This document shows, in pieces, positions 1 through 9,395 of a stretch of DNA of 64,000 nucleotides. A model generated the notes under the pieces. It did not search any database. It saw only the letters and a list, made by a program, of their open reading frames with translations, and was not told the origin of the DNA. The translations under genes and the position numbers were made by a program. Source of the stretch: Bryoerythrophyllum caledonicum. Its lineage: Eukaryota; Streptophyta; Bryopsida; Pottiales; Pottiaceae. Position 1 is the first letter of the stretch; the number at the start of each line of letters is the position of its first letter. The stretch is taken from contig OZ020514.1 of NCBI GenBank assembly GCA_963971425.1, positions 41,515,158 through 41,579,157 of the forward strand, written 5' to 3'.

Positions 1-845
1 CCCAAGTCCAAGAAGCTTGCTATAGCTCATGGTAGCTTGGTGGAAGCACAACTTGAAAAGGTAGTGCATTGCTGAGCTTGTCGGGTGACGGATCATACGA
101 AAGAAGATCTGATCTGCTCAAAGATGGAAGAGGCAAGCACGGTGAAGGCAAAGCCAAAGACCGATACAACTAAGCTTGTAGAGAAGGCTGGAGTCAAGGC
201 AGAGAAGACCGTGACCTGTTCTCATTGTGATAAGACTGGCCACAGTGATGAAAATATCTTTTCTCTTCGTCCGGAGAAGCGCCTAAGGTCTTCAATTGCT
301 CAATTGGATGTGGTTAGGATACTTCAGGCCAAACTAGCGAAGCTAAAGAAGTAGATGATCACGATGGCCTCTTTGAAGCAAGTGACAGACATACGGCCTC
401 TGGTGAGCGGTTAGGGCTCATCTTCAGCCTTAGATTGCTACTTGTATGGCGCTTCACGAGAGGTGGTGGTAGCAGTTGCCACTTGTGCTCAGACTACTAT
501 ACAGGCGATAGCATCTTTCTTCTCTGTACCAGGTAGTAGTAGCCATCTACGCCACACGGGTTTGCCGGACTACATTGATCAGTCCCGACTACCTTTTTTG
601 CTTAGCATTGCGGATGCAGCTACCTCTACTGCCGCTCCGACTTTGACCCCATTTCCACCGATTTCATCTAGTCGTGGAGATGTTGCACACACCTTGGTGT
701 ATAAGGTGTTGCAGTTGCCGGTGTTTGCTAGTGTGGACTTTTTGACCTCGGATTTTAAACCATCCAAGGTATTCTACTTGGGAGGTAGTATGGTGGAGGG
801 CAAGGTGCCCTTGCTGTCGTTAAAGGTGTCGCAAGCAGTAATTGC
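1..845 (+). pseudogene. Ty3/gypsy Gag and start of Pol (decayed)
   Basis: The reading frame from 85 carries a lysine-rich Gag tail with a damaged retroviral-type zinc knuckle: CSHCDKTGH is present, but the final Cys of the C-x2-C-x4-H-x4-C pattern is Ile. Gag knuckles bind element RNA during packaging. It stops at 352-354. A second open stretch (442-845) is Ser/Thr/Pro-rich, then reads KVPLLSLKVSQAV up to the insertion point of the next element. The same frame resumes at 4410 (IAPSIELDLVV), so both sides belong to one polyprotein. The 5' end and LTR lie outside the window. The gypsy assignment rests mainly on the RT and RNase H further downstream. Confidence 0.6.
841..845. repeat. Left target-site duplication ATTGC
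   Basis: ATTGC here matches ATTGC at 4410-4414, immediately outside the TG and CA ends of the 846-4409 element. Confidence 0.7.
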
Positions 846-2348
846 TGTCGTAGTCCAGTAGTTCGTATTTCTTAAAATTAACCAAAATTAACCTTAAGAA
901 AGCCCCACCTAACCGGATTAGTTCCAGGGATTTCTATCGTGCGTTAAACAATTTACTTCTAAACACAAAGCCATTTCAAAATACCTTAGCACATCCCGGA
1001 GAATGGCTTCCCGGGCATTTTCATGACCAACAAATAGCAACCGACTTGTTTAGTTTAAACTCCGTTGAGCGTCGGAGTAGATTTCCGGTGAGTTTTTATA
1101 GTGCCCGGAAAATCACTACCCTCCGTTCTCGCAGTCCAGAGGCCATCAAAAATCCACAAGCTAAACTACCCTTAGATTTAGACAAAAGGTTGTAGTTAGT
1201 TTCCCCGGGTTTCACAATCTCCCGGAAGGCTACCCCGGGGAGGTTTTCCCGGAAAAGCCTTCCCGGTGAATAGGTCACGCAAACCCGGATTTCCCACCAC
1301 AACCACACCTAATGAATCAAAGCAAAAATAATGTAAGAATCATAACAAGCTAGTGTCATACAAACAAAATGAGCAAGACTTCCTTCTACGGGGATTATGG
1401 AGCCTCATCCGCCGCAAGGGTAGAAACCTTAGAATACTCTAAGATAAGGCTTAACCGGCACCTCTACCGGCGTACCAAGAGTGGGGATATCACCCCTCCT
1501 CTCCTACCAATCCAAGCACTTCCCACTTAAGGAACGCTATCATTAATAGCGGTGGGTTTTCCCGGATCCCGGATCCGGTGAAAACAACCCTTCCCGGTCC
1601 CGGACCGGTCTCTAGGGTTTGAAGTAGGTCCCGGACCTCCCTTCACCTATTCTAACTTGGATGCCCTACACCCTCCAAAAGCCTCGGGCTCACAACACAC
1701 ACTAGCAAGTTACAACTTCACATCACCTAGGCAAAGACACACTAGGAGGACTCACCTCTTTCTATCTTCACTTGCAACAAACTCTACAAAAGTCAAGACA
1801 ACATATCAATGAAGACACAAAGAAAAGAAAGAAGACACAAGGATACATATAAGGACACCAAAGACATAAGCAAAGACACAAAGAGGGAGAGTGAAGATAC
1901 AAAGAAGGAGTGTAAAGACACAAAAACACAAGCAAAGACACAAAGAGGGAATGAATTAAAAGGAGCACCAAGCCCCCCTTAAGTACACCAAGGCCACTCA
2001 CTAAACTACGAAAACCTAGATCCACAAATCATGGAAAAAAGAATCTAGATCCTATAATCTAGGGTGGCCTAGTCACCGGGACACCGGGAAATCCCGGTTT
2101 CCCTTCCCGGTAACCATATCCTCAACAATAAGAGGAAAATGGAAGAATTCACTTAAGTGGCAATGACCGGGTGCACAATAGGGCCCCATCGACATCATTA
2201 CTCTCACTTAGTTCAATCAACCACCTTCCAAAATCTTCCCACCAATGGTAGGAAAATTACATAACAAAACATAACATTTAACAAAAAAAACATAACGAAA
2301 CATAACATGACATAACCAGTAGCATTGAAACATAGACTTCCGGTAAGT

Positions 2349-2984
2349 CTAGTCGGAGAAATAATAAACATCCTCCTCTTCCTCCTCTAAGCATTCAAAA
2401 TGCTCGTAAAGGTGAAATAGGTATGGCGTGAGGAAAACTTTCGTATTCTCACCTTCTTGAATGGCACGAATTTGAGGTGTTAACACTTCTTGAAGAAGAA
2501 GTGCCCAATCCGGAGAGGAGACGTCGAAATAAGCTTGCACATAAGCCGTTGCCAACCTCACCGGGATTCGCTCCTTCCGGTTGGGATGGAAAATCGAGTT
2601 TAAAAACTCAATCACCCTTCTCAACCTTAAATCGATGAAGCATGAGCTATGATATCCCTCGGAGGAATCATAGCTCCGAGAGGTGTGAGAATCTAGCAAT
2701 ACCTTGTTATTTCTCGGCTTCCAACCCTCCCGGTTTTCGAATGAGTAGACCTTCCTCCATTTCCTTCGAGTCCATACCCGAGGCTTGGCCCGGTAAGCTC
2801 CCCGGGAAGTCCCGGGTGATGCCAATTCTTCCACTACTCCACCTCCCGCCAACTTCCAAGGCTTCTCGTATAATCCTCCACACCCCATCCGAATGAGATC
2901 CTCTTCAAGTTGCCTTCCTTCTTCCGTCCCTTCCCGCTTGTTGGGATCCACTTTCAACAACTTGAAAGTAGCCGGTAGAGCCAT
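2349..2984 (-). CDS. Unrecognised 211-aa protein inside the 3.56-kb element
   Basis: This is the only long ORF in the inserted element, ATG at 2984, uninterrupted. I do not recognise the family. The N-terminal half is charged and Gly/Arg-rich (to about residue 110). The C-terminal half looks folded and alpha-helical, with an RRVIEFLNSIFHP segment, a DWALLLQEVL segment and an acidic end of six Glu residues then DVYYFSD. The position about 1.4 kb from the 4409 end and 1.5 kb from the 846 end leaves long leader and trailer regions, as in a non-autonomous retroelement carrying a single Gag-like or accessory protein. Gag-like function is only an inference from that context. Confidence 0.4.
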   Translation of the reverse strand: MALPATFKLLKVDPNKREGTEEGRQLEEDLIRMGCGGLYEKPWKLAGGGVVEELASPGTSRGAYRAKPRVWTRRKWRKVYSFENREGWKPRNNKVLLDSHTSRSYDSSEGYHSSCFIDLRLRRVIEFLNSIFHPNRKERIPVRLATAYVQAYFDVSSPDWALLLQEVLTPQIRAIQEGENTKVFLTPYLFHLYEHFECLEEEEEDVYYFSD

Positions 2985-3843
2985 GTTGTCCCGGGAAATT
3001 CACCGGGACACCTATGTCTCAAAAATGCTACTTGACTTACACAAAAACAACACTTAAGTACAACACCCCTTTTGAAGTAAAGAGGTTTCTCAAGGGTTTA
3101 CCGGTGACCACCGGGAGACCGGGACGAACTTAGAATTTGTGCAAGACAAAGTTATGCAAAATTTGCATAACTCTTCTCACAAATCCAAACAATCACAAGC
3201 CTTCTTACAAAAGAAGAGAAACAACAATAGAAGTGAGAGTAGGAGTTTTTATGACAAACAAGGAGATTTTACAAACAAGCAATTGTACAACTAGAAGTTG
3301 CACATACACAAAAGATGAAATTTACAAGGTGGAGGCACTTTGCTTACAAAGATTCAAGTGCCTTGGAGTTGCTTCCGCCACTCCTAGTCTCTTTGCGCTT
3401 CTCGCACTCTTACAACCTTCAAACCCCAAAAACCCTAATCTAAAATAGATTTAGGTTTTTGGGTTTTCTTCCGTCTTCTTCTTCCTTCAAGCTCCAAGCT
3501 CCACCAAGGTTTTTAAGATTCAAACCCTAACTCTAAATCTCTCAAAACTTAGTTTCCTCACTTCTAAAATTTAAAGACACAAAAGAGGAAATCCTTCCTC
3601 TTGTAATTGTGCAAGCCTCTTTACTCACAAACCCACCAATTGTATCTACCCTAGACACTCCTCGGTCTCTTACTTCCTTGCATCAAAGAGGACAAGAAAA
3701 AGGAGAGACAACCCAAGAAGAACAACAAAAAAAAACAAACAACCTCTCCTCCCCTTGGTGTCTTCGCGGCCCTCCTCTTCTTCCTCCTCTATTAAAATAA
3801 AAGCTACTGTCCGGGCCGGGGGATAGGGTCCCGGTCCCGGTCC

Positions 3844-3849
<6 letters not shown>

Positions 3850-3878
<29 letters not shown>
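3850..3878. repeat. 29-nt T homopolymer
   Basis: Uninterrupted run of 29 T, i.e. poly-A in the orientation of the surrounding element. It separates a CCGG-rich stretch from an AT-rich one. Confidence 0.9.
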
Positions 3879-3883
<5 letters not shown>

Positions 3884-4409
3884 TTATAAATTTTTATATT
3901 TAAAAAAAATCTAATTTATTTTATTCTTTTCTAATTAAATAAAAATCTAATTCATTTACAAAACAAAACATAAAGACTAACTAACTGACTAAAAGAATTT
4001 GAAAAAAAAACTACAATTACTAATATAACTAATCTATCTTCTTACTAATCTAGTTAAATAAGGTATTAACTAATATGTGAAAACCTTAACTATAAAAATT
4101 TGATTAGAATGGTGGTTCCACATAAAGAAGTACCGGGAAGGTTTTCGGACTATCCCGGGAAAGGTTTTCCCGGCCTCCCGGGCATCTTTCATAGTGTTTC
4201 CGGGTATAGGAATTTACTAGTTTAAGACCCGGTATTATTACCATTCTAAAACTAATTAAGAAGTTAAGCATTTTCCTATTTTACCTAATTCTTATACTAA
4301 CTAATTATATGTACAATTAACTACTTTCTAACAACAATTAATCAAAACAAATACTTTTAACTCATTTTTTTAGTGGGGCCTATAAAGTGGGAGTTTTCAC
4401 ACTCCCACA

Positions 4410-4414
4410 ATTGC
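4410..4414. repeat. Right target-site duplication ATTGC
   Basis: Partner of 841-845. It restores the codons for Ile-Ala in the interrupted gypsy frame. Confidence 0.7.
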
Positions 4415-5339
4415 TCCATCCATTGAATTAGATTTGGTGGTAATGCGAACGAAGTTGGCTGCGGAGGCTATTTCCGCATTTGAGGCCAGTGCTACTTTCA
4501 CACCTATGGAAGAATCCTCCGGGGATCAATTCTTGATCTCTAGAGTGGCTTATTTAATTGACATTGCGGCTCGGTCGGCACGGTAGTGACACTGTTTGTG
4601 TGATAGGGTGATACGTTTGGTGAATGACAACAAAATCATGGTGGTTGGCCATACGGACGGCAACTCCACTTGAGCTACCCCCCTATGTGCCACATTGGAC
4701 TAGGGTGCTCAGCTAGTTATAATTAGCAAGCAATTGCATCAAGATTTGGGTCTAGATGCTTTGGACCTCAAGCCTTGCCCATTTCGATTGTCACATTGGT
4801 AGGGGCCACAGAGAAGGCCATGGGCTACACCCGACATCCATTGTTGTTGATGTTTGGCCTGGGATCTGGTCCATTATTCTCTCACATATCTTTCTAGTGC
4901 AGTGTGACTCGTGCCACCAACTATGACATTTTAGTGGATTAGCAAACTCTTTACCTACTTGATTTTGGGGTGAAAAATTCGATGAAGTGGCCTAGATTAG
5001 ATTAGGGTGGTCTGCTGGTGATGGCTGAAAGGAGCTCATTCCGATTGTCTTTGCATCTAGTGCGGTGACTTCCAAGGCGGATGGTATGTTTGGGTGTAGT
5101 ATCTTGGCATTCAATTTGTCATGTGGTTCTACGCTTTTGGATGAGACATATGCTTTCATGTCAGGGATAGCAAAATTACGTGAGCATTGATCAGTGGAGA
5201 TCCGTGCACGTCATTGCAAGGATCCATTTCCTCCTTGGGAGACTCAGTTGGAGCTTACTTGTTGCAGCCGGGAGATTGTGGATGCTTTAGATGCTCTACA
5301 TTGCTCAGTGGATTCTTCCACTCCATTGTTGGCTTGCAC
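4410..5339 (+). pseudogene. Gypsy Pol: protease-side linker (decayed)
   Basis: The frame continues from 845 after removal of the 846-4409 element and is broken by several stops and shifts. Readable pieces include IAPSIELDLVVMRTKLAAEA (4410 onward), RATNYDILVD then a TAG and QTLYLLDFGV (about 4910-4970), and WSAGDG then a TGA and KELIPIVFASS (about 5010-5060). From 5194 a 76-codon frame leads directly into the methyltransferase motif I. I cannot point to an intact DTG/DSG protease triad, so the protease label is from position only. It is the spacer between Gag and the methyltransferase domain. Confidence 0.45.
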
Positions 5340-6090
5340 TATTCAATGGCGACCACCGGATGAGGGTATTACCTTCGTGAAGCTATTTGCTGGTATTGAT
5401 ATGGGGCTCGTGGCTGTGTAGGAGGCCGGGCACAAGGTACAGCGGAACATCCACGTGGATAGTGGCTTTGCAACCAACCGTGCCGCTCAACATCACATTT
5501 AGCATCTTTTGGCGTTGTATCGGGAGCAATTACCACCTTCTCCCATTTGGGGGGTGTTTTGGCAACTCCCACTTAATGTGATATTGATTAATGCAGATGA
5601 TTTGTGTTGTTTAGGACCCGTGGACTTGGTGATTGCCAGATGGCCTTGCCAAGGCCATTCACGAGCGGACAGTGGATGCGGAATTAAAAGATCCACGATT
5701 GGGTTTCTTTGCAAATTTTCTCAGGCTCATCCAGTGGTGGATTACCCACCAAATGACGTCACTGGGGTATGTTTTTGAGAGTGCATCCCCATTGGGGGAT
5801 ATATGGACAAAAGTGCATAACGATGGAGCATACATCCATCACCTTCTTGGTCCCCCAACGTTTGTAGATGCCGCGGCGTTGGGCTCTTACGCCCATCGGC
5901 CGCATTGAATATAGACCAACATGGCATAACAGACGATGCTCACCTTTGCACTTGCTCAAATGCAACCGCCGGTACGTTGTGAGATCAATGACATCTTCGA
6001 CGACCACCGTGTTTCTGTAGAGGTTACTAAAGATGATGAGCCACCATTGGCCGTAGTAAATAGCGTTGGTTTTCCTACACCTTGATGACG
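5340..6090 (+). pseudogene. Cytosine-5 DNA methyltransferase domain within the gypsy Pol
   Basis: C5-methyltransferase motifs occur in canonical order. Motif I (AdoMet binding) is FVKLFAGIDMG at 5374-5406. Motif IV (catalytic Cys) is DLVIARWPCQGHSRA from 5623, with the Cys codon at 5647-5649. Motif VI is YVFESA at 5768-5785, where the usual ENV triad is degraded to ESA. A motif VIII-like Arg segment, GSYAHRP, lies near 5882-5902. The frame carries TAG codons at 5419-5421 and 5500-5502, shifts once near 5680-5700, and has further stops at 5906-5935. Readable coding then continues to about 6090. Active enzymes of this family methylate cytosine in DNA. The domain lies between the Gag/linker region and the RT of the same element, in the same orientation. 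It is clearly dead here. Confidence 0.75.
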
Positions 6091-6119
6091 CCACCCTGTG
6101 CTACATCTTGAAAAGATTA

Positions 6120-6789
6120 AGGAAGAAAATCTTTTTTTTTGTTTGTAGAAGCACAAAGCTAAGGAGCTTCATGCTCACCATGTCTTTGCAACCTTGGCCA
6201 AGGACTTTGGTCGAGAGGATGCTTCGGACATCTTATCCCGATTTTACCATCACAACACAGGACTTATAGTGGATCCCATGAGTGAGGAGTCTACAGGCAT
6301 GAATGCCCTCTTTGCTACCAAGTAGCAATCACTGCTCGTGCTGGTACGCGGCGAGTCTCCTACCGTGGAGGAGGGGACCACGAAATTTGTTGATTGGCCT
6401 TTGGATTTGGAGCCACATCTTAATGGTGCCAAGGCCGGGAAGATACAAGCTTTTATTCGTTCTTATTGTAGTTGTTTTGGCTTTAATCTCCATGATTTAG
6501 AGGGGTATGAAAGCAAGCCAATTCACATTTGCTTGAAGGAAAACCACCCAATCCTCTGACAATTGTACGTTTGTGCCACTGTTATGCCATCAAAGGACAT
6601 CTTTGGCAACTGGATAGAGAAGAGGATGTGTGGAGATTATAGGCCGGTCAATTGCAAGACCAACTCTCACCGATATCTCATGCCCATGCCGGAGTACTTG
6701 TTTGATGGGGTAGGCCACGCAAGAGTACTTAGTACTCTAGATTTGCGGCCTGCTTACCACCAAAAACCATTGATGGTGGATGACCGGGT
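6120..6789 (+). pseudogene. Gypsy reverse transcriptase, N-terminal part
   Basis: After a T-run frameshift (about 6131-6139) the frame reads KHKAKELHAHHVFATLAKDF, then a spacer (6338-6559: WPLDLEPHLN, SYCSCFGFNLHDLEG) typical of the segment before gypsy RT. From about 6624 the RT fingers/palm start is plain: RMCGDYRPVN, HRYLMPMPEYLFD, LSTLDLRPAYHQ. This is the template-primer grip and first catalytic Asp region (STLDLR). The frame is cut after DDRV by the copia insertion at 6790 and continues at 8990 as KIAFWG. Confidence 0.75.
6785..6789. repeat. Left target-site duplication CGGGT of copia insertion
   Basis: CGGGT precedes the TGTTAGAG LTR start. Its partner is TGGGT at 8985-8989 (one C/T difference). 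Deleting everything between the two copies restores gypsy RT coding (DDRV-KIAFWG). Confidence 0.6.
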
Positions 6790-7050
6790 TGTTAGAGATT
6801 AGAGTTGCTCATTGTTATTATGATATTGTAAATAATTGAGGTAGATTTAATAGGGAAAGTTAAAGGGAGAATATGGAGAGAGATGATACGAACTTAAAGT
6901 AGTCCCATATGTATTCGCAAAGATTGAAACAATTGGTACTATAAGTAAAGGCCTTTGAAAGAAGGCCATATCTCACTCCAAGCATTGTTTGTAATACCTT
7001 GTGTGTTTTATTTGCTTGTGAACCATTTCTCTACTTCTTTTAAACCATAT
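6790..7050 (+). repeat. Copia 5' LTR
   Basis: Starts TGTTAGAGATTAGAG and ends near TTTTAAACC. It aligns along its length with 8730-8984, roughly 85-90 percent by eye. Shared internal blocks include TGATATTGTAAATA, AACTTAAAGTAGTCCC and CATATCTCACTC. No primer-binding site matching initiator Met tRNA was found just downstream. Confidence 0.75.
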
Positions 7051-7230
7051 TAGATTATGGGCCCAATCATGCGTATTGCTTGTGTAGAGTTTTGGTGCTA
7101 GTTGATTAGGAAGAGATCTTGAAAGTCTTTGAGGGTTGGAGGTGCACAAGATTCAATTTGAAGCATCGGAGGTGCACAAGTGTTGATTTGAGGCCGTTGG
7201 AAGCATTGGAGGTGATTAAAGTCAACCCAA

Positions 7231-7336
7231 GGAGTTTCTAGGAGCATTGGAGGTGATTGGAGACGATCCAAGGAGTTTCTAGGAGCATTGGAGGTGATTG
7301 GAGACGATCCAAGGAGTTTCTTGGAGCATTGGAGGT
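7231..7336. repeat. 41-bp tandem repeat, about 2.5 copies
   Basis: Units at 7231-7271 and 7272-7312 are identical, followed by a partial third unit. The core is GGAGCATTGGAGGTGATTGG. A more diverged unit lies just upstream (about 7192-7230). Located in the untranslated leader of the copia element. Confidence 0.85.
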
Positions 7337-7402
7337 GCACATTCAAGGGTGTCGACTGTGTAAGTGTTTACATTTGCAATTTTTCACTTTGGACTTTGCT
7401 TA

Positions 7403-7542
7403 TACACATAGTACACAATCCATATGGGTAGCCTTGAAGTTTGAGTGTTCTAGGTGTGTGTGCACGTTGCCCATACACATAATACATAACCCGTATGGGT
7501 AGCCTTGAAATTTGAATGTTCTAGGTGCATAAGTGCACATTG
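7403..7542. repeat. 71-bp tandem duplication in the copia leader
   Basis: TACACATA...ATATGGGTAGCCTTGAA...TTCTAGGTG at 7403-7473 recurs with several substitutions from 7474. Two copies, no coding potential. Confidence 0.75.
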
Positions 7543-7622
7543 GAGCCTACAAAGGGCTCATTTGAGTGATTGAGGTGCACTAGTGCACATTGGAAGTTAG
7601 AAGTTGGTGTTGGAGTGCAAAT

Positions 7623-8305
7623 ATAGCAACATATGATGGCGAGAGTGCTATAGTCATTGACAAGTTCAAAGGTGAGAATTTCAATCTTTGGAAGTTCAAG
7701 ATGAAGATGGAGATGGTGTTGGCATCCATGGACCTTTGGGAGATTGTGGATGCCTCCGAGGAGCCTCCATCCGAAGACAATAATCCAAAGGTGAAAAAAG
7801 GCTATAGTCGGCGTGTGAAGAAGGCCATGTCCGTCATTGGCCTCAAATTGGTGAACAACCAACTTGCCCACATCAAGAGTTCTAAAGGACCCGCGGAAGC
7901 ATGGAAGACTTTGTGCAACATCCACAAAACGAGGAGCTTGTCCAAGATCTTCTTTATTTGGCGCAAGTTCTACACAATCAAGAAGCAAGAGAGATGATTT
8001 ATTAAATCATGTCAACAAAGTGAAGACATTTGCAGATCAACTAACTTGCTTGGATGTCCCGGTGATAGAAGAAGATGTGGTCATGACGTTGCTTGAGAGT
8101 TTGCCGTTGTCATATGAACACTTAATCACGGCCTTGGAGACCTTGGCAATGAAGGAGCTCACCATGGAGTTTGTGACGACGCGGTTGATACACGAAGTAT
8201 CCAAGCCCAAGGAGAAGGAGCCCAATGGCGACAATGCGGCCTTGGTGTCAAAACAAAACAAGTGGGAAGGCTCTTTTTTAACACGTGGCAAGTCCAAGGT
8301 ATGTT
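7623..8305 (+). pseudogene. Copia Gag (UBN2-like), start codon lost
   Basis: The frame reads IDKFKGENFNLWKFKMKMEM, then SVIGLKLVNNQLAHI and EAWKTLCNIH. This is the plant copia Gag core (UBN2/DUF4219 type) that forms virus-like particles. Alignment with the second copia (start ATG at 31822, MVTFDNES) places the start at 7623-7625, which is ATA here. The frame shifts once near 7960-7985, then continues DDLLNHVNKVKTFADQLTC and LLESLPLSYEHLITALE to a zinc-knuckle start KSKVCFN at about 8294-8305. There the sequence jumps into RNase H. The element therefore could not make Gag from this copy. Confidence 0.75.
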
Positions 8306-8742
8306 TCAATTTGTGTTCTTTGTTGGAGTTGGTGCCATCTCGTGGAATTGTGAGAGTCAACCAACCATTGCCTTGTCTACGACGGAGGCGGAGTACATGG
8401 CAATTGGCCAAAGTACAAAGGAGGTCATTTGGCTTCGCAAGCTCTTGGCGGATGTGGGGTTTGTTCAAGAAGGAGCAACGACCATCATGTGCGACAACTA
8501 AGGGTATATAGCTCTTGCAAAGAACTCCACACACCACTCACGCAAAGCACATTGATGTGCAACATCACTTCATTCTCTCAAAGTTGGAGAGTGGCGAGAT
8601 AAGCTTGAAGTATTGTCCAACAGAAGATATAGTGGCCGCTGTATTAACAAAAGCACTTACAAAAGAGTGGCGTCAAAGGTTAGCAGAGGCAAAAGAATTG
8701 CAAGATATTATCTACTTGCAAAGTGGGAGTGTCAGAGATTAG
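8306..8742 (+). pseudogene. Copia RNase H C-terminal fragment fused to Gag
   Basis: The frame from 8262 reads ISWNCESQP, ALSTTEAEYMAIGQSTKE, IWLRKLLADVGF and MCDN, then a TAA at 8499-8501 where this family has invariant Gln (CDNQ). It continues as HAKHIDVQHHFILSKLESGE and LTKALTKEWRQRL. This is the standard C-terminal end of copia Pol, whose RNase H removes the RNA template during reverse transcription. The frame ends just inside the 3' LTR. The junction with Gag lies at about 8300-8311. Confidence 0.8.
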
Positions 8743-8984
8743 AGTTGCTTGTTGTCATTATGATATTGTAAATAGTTGAGGTAGATTTAGAAGGAAAAGT
8801 AAAGGGGAGAATGTGGAGAGAGATGATACAAACTTAAAGTAGTCCCGTATATATTGGCAAAGGTTGTTACGGATTAGTACCATAAGTGAAAAAAGGCCAT
8901 ATCTCACTCGAAGCATTGTTTGAAATTCTGTGTGTGTTTCACTTGCTTGTGGAATCATATCTCTACTTCTTTTAAACCTCAATA
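8730..8984 (+). repeat. Copia 3' LTR
   Basis: Starts TGTCAGAGATTAGAG and ends near TTTTAAACCTCAATA. Counterpart of 6790-7050. A third, truncated copy of the family starts at 35402. Confidence 0.75.
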
Positions 8985-9395
8985 TGGGTGAAGATTGCAT
9001 TTTGGGGAGTTGCTCAGGATGAGAGAGATCAATTGTATCATTGGAAGTTTCTTCCATTTGGTCACAAGAACGCACTCGCAAAGTTCTAGAGGTTGATGGA
9101 CCGGGTGTCGATCGGCTTACTGTTTGACCAATGCTACATTGATGATGTTATCATTCTTCAGGCAGTGCTCATGAGGTTACTGCAGTGGAGATTGGCTTGG
9201 ACAATGGCAAAAGCAAATTCTTCCTCGACATGTTATCATATTATGGACATACAATTGTTCCAAGGGATCTTGGCGTACAACAAGCCAAGATGGATGCGTT
9301 GCAGAAGATTCTTGCCTCAACCAATGTCTCATGGCTTTGAGCTTTTTTCGGCTAGGCAAATTACTATTGCCGATTTGTCAAGAACTATAGCTTGA
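8985..9395 (+). pseudogene. Gypsy reverse transcriptase, catalytic core
   Basis: Continues the RT interrupted at 6790: KIAFWGVAQDERDQLYHW and KFLPFGHKNA (about 8990-9073), then, after a shift, QCYIDDVIIL near 9130-9160. The Y-x-D-D box is present and the preceding block is intact. Later residues (VPRDLGVQQAKMDALQK in another frame, about 9255-9300) match the RT thumb and connection region. Several frame changes occur in 400 bp. Confidence 0.75.

Larger units (their letters stand above)
846..4409 (-). mobile_element. 3.56-kb TG...CA element inserted in the gypsy Pol
   Basis: The segment starts TGTCGTAG and ends CTCCCACA, and is flanked by the 5-bp direct repeat ATTGC (841-845 and 4410-4414). 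The host reading frame runs straight across if the segment is removed, so the boundaries are secure. TG/CA ends with a 5-bp duplication are the mark of LTR-retrotransposon integration. No internal pair of LTRs is visible, so it is either a solo long LTR or a non-autonomous element. The interior is rich in CCGGGA-type motifs unlike the flanks. Orientation is taken from its only long ORF (minus). At the 4409 end TGGGAGT and ACTCCCA form a small hairpin. Confidence 0.7.
6790..8984 (+). mobile_element. Internally deleted Ty1/copia element
   Basis: Two direct LTRs (6790-about 7050 and 8730-8984) of about 255-260 bp flank a 1.7-kb interior. The interior encodes copia Gag joined directly to the C-terminal RNase H; protease, integrase and most of RT are missing. 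It sits inside the gypsy RT with a near-perfect 5-bp duplication. The second copia element at 31290-35505 has the same LTR start and similar Gag and RNase H, and shows what was deleted. A non-autonomous derivative of that family. Confidence 0.8.

Noticed and set aside
5340-6090. Bacterial restriction-modification methyltransferase or contamination
   Set aside because: The domain is in frame order with gypsy linker and RT coding on both sides and has the same decay, so it belongs to the retroelement.
7021-7100. Primer-binding site for initiator Met tRNA after the copia 5' LTR
   Set aside because: The expected TGGTATCAGAGC-like sequence is absent. ATTATGGGCCC follows the LTR and I cannot assign a tRNA to it.
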